Made by a program: the position numbers and the translations under genes
Notes under the pieces: generated by a model
The model's database searches: none
What the model was told of the DNA's origin: nothing
Seen by the model: only the letters and a program-made list of their open reading frames with translations
Shown here: piece by piece, positions 59,026 through 64,000 of the stretch
Numbering within the stretch: position 1 is the first letter of the stretch
How the letters are laid out: each line of letters starts with the position of its first letter
NCBI GenBank assembly: GCA_029747015.1
Contig: JAKOGI010001985.1
Coordinates: 90,580-154,579, forward strand
Direction of reading: 5' to 3'
Source of the DNA: Carnegiea gigantea
Taxonomy: Eukaryota > Streptophyta > Magnoliopsida > Caryophyllales > Cactaceae
DNA length: 64,000 bases

Positions 59026-59149
59026 GAGAATGCATTAAAAGGATCTAATAAGAACTCAAAAATTATCAATGTACAACATACATGACATCTTATTCAAGCA
59101 TTAGTATAAATGATGCAAGGATATGTGGAACATTTTATGTTTACCACAT

Positions 59150-60033
59150 ATCATGTAAACCTTTAGCAAGGTGGCACGTTAATGAAAACATGATGATGGA
59201 GAATAAGCAAGATAACCAAAGCAAAGCGAAAACAAAGAACTAGATTGAGCAAGCTGGTCTGCTTGTAATGCACTGATCTAGAATGAAACTGAACTAAAGC
59301 AATGACACAACTTCAAGAAGCCAAGATAATTTGAACTTGGCTTAGACAAAGGCACACCACCAAGATAAATTTAGGGCCCTTGGTGCTAATCTCGATACAG
59401 ATACACCACCAGATTATCAATAAGGACTCACTAGAACACCCCCTGTAAAGGCCATCACAATACAGTTAGAGAGAATTTGAGAGGAAAATGAGTTATGCTC
59501 AACTTAATATATTCAACAGCCAACTTTGTAATACAAAATCAAGCCTTAAATACTTAGCTTAGCTTACTCTCTCAATGGCTGAAACTAAAAACAGAACTAG
59601 CTAAAAAATAAAAAATAGATTTGAACTAAAATAACCTAAAACAACAGGTCTAGGTTGATCTTTGACACCTAATTGCTTGGCTGATCTCCATTACTGAGGT
59701 GTCAAGCCCTTGCAGTATCAAAGTACTTGTAATGATGGCTTAAGGGAGCAAGTTGCAGCTATTAATCAAGTGATTAGCCTGGTTGGCAGCAAAGTATAGA
59801 AGCTAGTAATCCTTTGGATCAAAGGGTATTTCCTTTGACTTTGAGGTGGTTGATAGCAGATGCTAGCTGATTTGATTAAACCACTTTAGGGTATTTCTTG
59901 ACAATATTTTGATGCCTTTTTAATCCAACAAATGTGCCAAAACCTACTGCTAGAAGGAGCTATAGTTGACTCTCCAAAAATTGTCTGAACTGCTACTGCT
60001 GACTGTGAACTATCGCTGAATTGATTCCCAACA
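59150..60033 (-). repeat. Probable 3' LTR of minus-strand Ty3/gypsy element
   Basis: On the minus strand a candidate start TGTTGGGAATCAATTC lies at 60033, downstream of the integrase stop. The other end is a guess because no 5' LTR is available. Contains no coding frame. Confidence 0.4.
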
Positions 60034-60190
60034 TTAGGGGAGCAACTTGTATCATTTATTAGCTGATGAATTAGCTAGTAAATGATTTAAGTTACTCCCA
60101 ATAGAACTCCCTCACTAGAGTAGATGGCAGACCTTGGCTGAAATTGGCCTCCTTGCTAAAACATTGAACATGGCATCTAGTTAGGACTTT

Positions 60191-61330
60191 CTAGACCAAT
60201 GCTTGAACCTCTTGGCTTGAATATGCTAGCTGAACTTGGTCATTAGTTGGATGGTCTCTATCAGCCTCCCTTTGTTGTTTAGAATTTGATCTTAAATTCT
60301 CAAGGGGCATATCTTCTAAGTAGGGACTAAGGTCTGCCACATTGAAGGTGGCTAAAACTCCATAATCTCCTGAAAGCTTCACTTTGTAAGCGTTGTCATT
60401 GATCCCCTCAAGGACCTCAAAAGGACCATCTTCCCTTGGACTAAGCTTAGATTTTCTCTTCCGTGGGAACCTTTCCTTTCTTAAATAAGCCCAGACAAGG
60501 TCACCAGGCTGAAAAACCATATTCTTTCTGTGCTTGTTTGCTTGAGCCTAATAGTTGGCATTACTTTTCTTAATCTTTGCTCTGACCTTTTCATGCAGCT
60601 CTTACTCTCTTCTCAGCTTCAGTGCTTGGTTTTCCTTCTATGGCTCTAGGAATCAGGTCTTTTAGAGTCACAGGATCCAGGCCATATACAATCTTGAAAT
60701 AGGAAGGGCCAATGGTCTTATGGGGTACTCAGTTGTATGCAAACTCCATATGAGGTAGCAACAAGTCCCAAGCTTTGGCCTGTGTCTTGATCAAGGACCT
60801 CAGAAGAACCCCTAAAGTCCTGCTGGTGACTTCAGTCTGGCCATCAGTTTGAGGATAGCATGTAGTACTTAACTTAAGCTGTGTTCCTACCTTTTTCCAT
60901 AATGTAAGCCAGAAATGGCTAAGGTACTTAGCATCTGAATCAGATACAATAGATCTTAGGACTCCATGTAGCCTCATCACCTCCCTGAAATATAACTCGG
61001 CCACTTGAATAGCATCATTGGTCTTTATATAAGCCATGAAATGAGTCATTTTAGAGAACCTGTCCACAACCACAAAGATAGAATCTTTCCCTTTTTAGGA
61101 TTTAGGCAGTCCTAAAATAAAATCCATGCTCACATTAGTCCATGGACCAAGAGGAACTAGAAGTAGAGTGTACAATCCTTAGGGCAAGGAGTGACTTTTA
61201 GCTATGTGACACACAACACATCTCTTGATGAGGTGTTGTATATCTCTTGTCATGCCTAGCTAGTAGTAATGCTTTTTTAGGATTGATGTTGTCTTGTTTT
61301 CCCTATAGCAGCCTACAAGTGCTCCTCTAT
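60191..61330 (-). pseudogene. Integrase of minus-strand Ty3/gypsy element
   Basis: The zinc-binding region (CVVCHIAKSH) lies at about 61190-61230. The core is an open frame 60729-61073 with [28 protein letters not shown] and [13 protein letters not shown], the three DDE regions; the second Asp is in SDSDAK. C-terminal open frame 60191-60520 ([34 protein letters not shown]). No chromodomain. Stops lie between the frames (60528-60725). Confidence 0.9.
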
Positions 61331-61539
61331 GAACCTCTCTGATCAAAAGTTCCCTTGTTCTACCCCTTGGAACACATAATTTGGTCCCCTTAAATAGGCG
61401 GCCATACTGCAGTAAGTAATCTCCCTTAGGTCTCTACTGGCAGCTCCCATATAACTCTCTAAAATCTTCATCTTATCTATACAAACCCTTAAGGTGCTCA
61501 AAACCTAGAACACTAGTTTTAAGCTGAAATAATAAGAGG

Positions 61540-61925
61540 TGTCTTCTAGACAAGGCATCTGCTCCCTGATTCAGCTTGCTTAACTTGTGTTTGATTGAGA
61601 AATGAAAGGACGGCAAGTACTCTACCCCCTTTGCATGCCTAGCATTGAGTTTATGCTGCCCCTGAATGTACTTGAGGGCGTCATCATCAGAATACAGAAT
61701 GAATTCAGTAGTAATGAGGTAGGGACTCTAGTGTTCTAGCCATCTGATGATGGCATAGAACTCCTTGTTATCTATTGAGTACTTCCTTTTTGAGTGACAT
61801 AGCTTCTCACTGAAGAAGACTAGTGGCCTACCTTCTTGAGTTAAAACACCACCAATACCTACTCTAGAGGCATCACACTCAATGTCAAAAATTTTCTTAA
61901 AGCATGGTAATGCTAGGACTGGGGC
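61540..61925 (-). pseudogene. RNase H of minus-strand Ty3/gypsy element
   Basis: Starts with [13 protein letters not shown] (61850-61890), then [19 protein letters not shown] (61790-61840), and ends near NQGADALSRR (61550-61580). In-frame stop at about 61726-61728. Good conservation of the catalytic Asp regions. Confidence 0.85.
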
Positions 61926-62760
61926 CTATGTCAGCTTCGTTTTAATCTCCTCAAAGGGTTGCTGGGCCTTAGCATTTTGTTGAAAGAAACTCCCCTTAAT
62001 CACCTCGTTAAATAGTACCATGATAATACTGAAATTCTTGATGAACCTCCTACAGAATAAAGCCAATCCATGAAAGCTCCTCACATCATGAATAATCTTG
62101 GGTAGAGGCTTGTATCTGATTGCCTCCACCTTGCTTTCATCAACCTGAATCCCATTGGCAGTGACTATATATCCCAAAAAGATGACTTAGAAGTGAGGAA
62201 GGTACACTTCATTAGGTTGCCATAGAGCTTCTCCCTCTCCAAGACCTCGATAACCTACTATAGATGGTCTATGTGCTCCTTCTCAGTCTTGCTGTAGATA
62301 AATCTATTGTCAAAATATACAGCCACAAACCTGCCTATAAAGGGCCTGAAGACAAGATTCATTAGCCTTACAAATGTACTGGGTGCATTAGACAAACCAA
62401 AAAGCATGACTAACCACTCATAAAGGTCTCCCTTTGTCTTGAAGGTAGTCTTCTACTCATCACCTTCTCTAATCCTTGTCTGATAGTAACCACTCCTCAA
62501 ATCCACCTTTGAAAACACCCTTAAGCCAGAAAGCTCATCCAACCTGTCATCTAATATAGGAATACATGTACTTAATGGTGATCTTTTTAATACCTCTGCT
62601 ATCCACACACATTCTCATACTCCCATCCTTCTTTGGGACTAACAGGGCTGGCACAGCACATGGGCTCAGGCTTTTCCTCACCATTCCTTTGGCCACTAAC
62701 TCCTCCACCTATCTTTGGACCTCCTGAGTATCTGTAGGGTTCATTATGTAATCTGGTTTA
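61926..62760 (-). pseudogene. Reverse transcriptase of minus-strand Ty3/gypsy element
   Basis: Open frame 61926-62177 covers thumb and connection (GYIVTANGIQVDESKVEAI, FHGLALFCRRFIKNFS). Upstream, [17 protein letters not shown] lies near 62590 and the YFDD site reads YFDN near 62308-62320. [14 protein letters not shown] sequence is at about 62620-62660. Several frame changes. Confidence 0.85.
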
Positions 62761-62880
62761 TTAGGAAAAACAGCTCTAGAGATTAGATTAATTTGGTGTT
62801 GAATTGATCTTTTTCGGAGGTAATCCTAGTGGTATTTCATTTAGGAAGATATGAGCAAACTGTTCTCGAATCTGTTTGAC

Positions 62881-63198
62881 TTAGAGTGGAATAGTTAGGA
62901 TAACATTTGGCTCACTATTGGCTTGAAGGATCCATTCCTTAACAGGTCCAAACTCATGCTGAGAAGCCTTGAAATCAGACTCTATTAAGGTTATGAGTTT
63001 TTCTGGAGTTTCAGTGGGTTTGGAAGGCTTGTGTTTAGGCATTTGGTGTAGGGATAAAGGGGTCAGAGTGACCTTTTTCCCATCCTTGACAAAAAAGGAG
63101 GTCTTCAGATAGCCATCATGAGTCACTCTTCTATCATGCAACCATGGTCTCTCCAATAACACATGCATCCATGGGAATAATGTCACACCAGACCTCAT
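62881..63198 (-). pseudogene. Protease-RT linker of minus-strand Ty3/gypsy element
   Basis: Open frame of 105 codons with LLERPWLHDRRVTHDGY, the end of the protease domain (ILLGRPW-like), then a variable linker. Immediately downstream of the protease frame. Confidence 0.8.
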
Positions 63199-63228
63199 CA
63201 GAATAGTTCTTCCTAATTAAAAAAGCAA

Positions 63229-63477
63229 CTAGGCATCTAGAATTGACTTGTAAACCCTTACCTTGGTTAAGGCACTAAATGCAATAGGGATTAGGATGGA
63301 CTGAAGTCTGCAATCCCAGCTTTTCATCAAGGTTACAGATGCCACATTAGCATAACTCCCACTATCAATAATTAAAGAACAAACCTTACCTTGAATAGAA
63401 CATCCACCGTAAAAGATGTTCTCCCTTTGCTCATCCTTGGTGTTTCTCTGGACATTGAGAGCTCTCCTCATCACCAA
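63229..63477 (-). pseudogene. Aspartic protease of minus-strand Ty3/gypsy element
   Basis: Frame with MVMRRALNVQ start and SLIIDSGSYANVASVTLMKS, which has the canonical D-S-G active site (the nested element has D-G-G). The stop and frame change at 63228 precede the linker. Confidence 0.85.
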
Positions 63478-63895
63478 CAGCTCTCCTTTTTAGGCTTTGC
63501 TATCACCTTTTCTCCCTCCTACTCTTCATGAAACAAACCTCCCTTTCTTCCTCTATTACCTTCTCCTAGGCTACCTAGTATTCTGCAAGGGTAATGACTC
63601 TTCTATTGGGGCATTCAAAAGCAATGTGCCCCACACCATAGCCCTTGAAACATCTTCTAGGAATGGTAGGGTTATGTGGGGGTTTATTTTATGGAGTTGG
63701 AGTCTTTAGAAAAATTTGAATAGAACTTCCAGTAGTTTTAGGGGTTAGCTGATTGCTCCGCTTATTGAAAGGTTGGCTTCCGGGAAAAGGTTTTGGTGGT
63801 CCTTTCTCAACAACCTCGGACTTCTTTTGTTGCCCAACTCTATGAGCCAACACACATACATCCTCAAAAGTGGTGTATTGCTGCAGTTCAACCAC
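63478..63895 (-). pseudogene. Gag C-terminal part of minus-strand Ty3/gypsy element
   Basis: Contains the VELQQYTTFEDVCVLAHRVG segment (63835-63890), a Pro/Ser-rich linker and a zinc-knuckle remnant (CFKGYGVGHIAFEC, about 63610-63655) in which the second Cys is changed. Upstream the frame runs straight into the microsatellite, so the capsid part is missing. Confidence 0.82.
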
Positions 63896-63966
63896 ATATA
63901 CGTACACATATATGCAAATATACATTTACATATACACATATACAAGAATACATGTGCATATATATA

Positions 63967-64000
<34 letters not shown>
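63895..64000. repeat. TA/CATA-rich microsatellite at window edge
   Basis: Irregular TACACATATA and TGTGCATATA units become a pure (TA)n run for the last about 25 bases. It continues beyond the window. Confidence 0.9.

Larger units (their letters stand above)
59150..63895 (-). mobile_element. Ty3/gypsy LTR retrotransposon, gag end cut by microsatellite
   Basis: Minus-strand element with gag, protease, reverse transcriptase, RNase H and integrase in gypsy order. The 3' side (59150-60033) is probably the LTR. The 5' part of gag, the 5' LTR and the primer site are absent: gag runs into a TA-rich microsatellite at about 63895. Same broad lineage as the nested element at 7320-14304 (shared YLRKERFP segment) but a different family. 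Confidence 0.88.

Noticed and set aside
1..64000. tRNA or rRNA genes
   Set aside because: The only tRNA-like matches are the 12-18-nt primer-binding sites of retroelements; no cloverleaf or rRNA signature was seen.

Overview
This is nuclear DNA of a flowering plant. It is AT-rich and made almost entirely of decayed transposable elements and endogenous pararetrovirus (family Caulimoviridae) copies. I found no intact host gene, rRNA, tRNA or CRISPR array. The mixture of a caulimovirid with a tRNA-Met primer site, a CACTA transposon with TNP2, an Athila-type and other Ty3/gypsy elements, Ty1/copia fragments, an RTE-type LINE and a Tourist-like MITE is typical of a repeat-rich angiosperm chromosome. 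I cannot name the species.

Layout. 1-1794: hAT-like CCGGTCC-rich remnant and non-coding sequence. 1795-29388: a cluster of one endogenous pararetrovirus family. Copy A (minus, 1940-5822) and fragment C2 (minus, 28276-29388) look like two halves of one older copy, split in the coat-protein region by a 22.45 kb block (5823-28275) flanked by an 8-bp duplication. The block holds copy B (plus) and copy C (minus), which meet tail to tail around a short spacer. Copy B is itself split by a full-length Ty3/gypsy retrotransposon (7320-14304; two 1,070-bp LTRs; target duplication CATGG). The non-coding region of copy C carries a 1,160-bp Tourist-like MITE with a TTA duplication. 29389-36003: a CACTA (En/Spm) transposon with TNP2 and a second-gene homologue; its 3' end is present and its 5' end missing. 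36550-43165: copy D (plus), a nearly complete but heavily mutated copy of the same pararetrovirus. 44860-49819: a 3'-truncated Athila-like element on the minus strand. 49825-54110: a Ty1/copia pol fragment interrupted by a 2.72-kb solo-LTR-like element (target duplication GTAAG). 54434-54970: Ty1/copia gag fragment. 54970-59025: two direct copies of an unidentified repeat flanking an RTE-like LINE 3' end. 59150-63895: a second Ty3/gypsy element on the minus strand, ending in a TA-rich microsatellite at the window edge.

The pararetrovirus reads, 5' to 3': tRNA-Met primer site, N-terminal coiled-coil and coat-protein region with a C-X-C-X2-C-X4-H-X4-C knuckle, movement protein, aspartic protease, reverse transcriptase, RNase H, then a last ORF (about 350 codons) in the position of the caulimovirid transactivator/inclusion-body gene, then a non-coding region with TATA box and AATAAA. 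Coat protein before movement protein is the order I know from Cavemovirus and Solendovirus, so the family is probably related to these. Every copy is broken by stops, frameshifts or deletions. Element boundaries are good to a few bases where a target duplication or terminal motif is named, otherwise to tens of bases.
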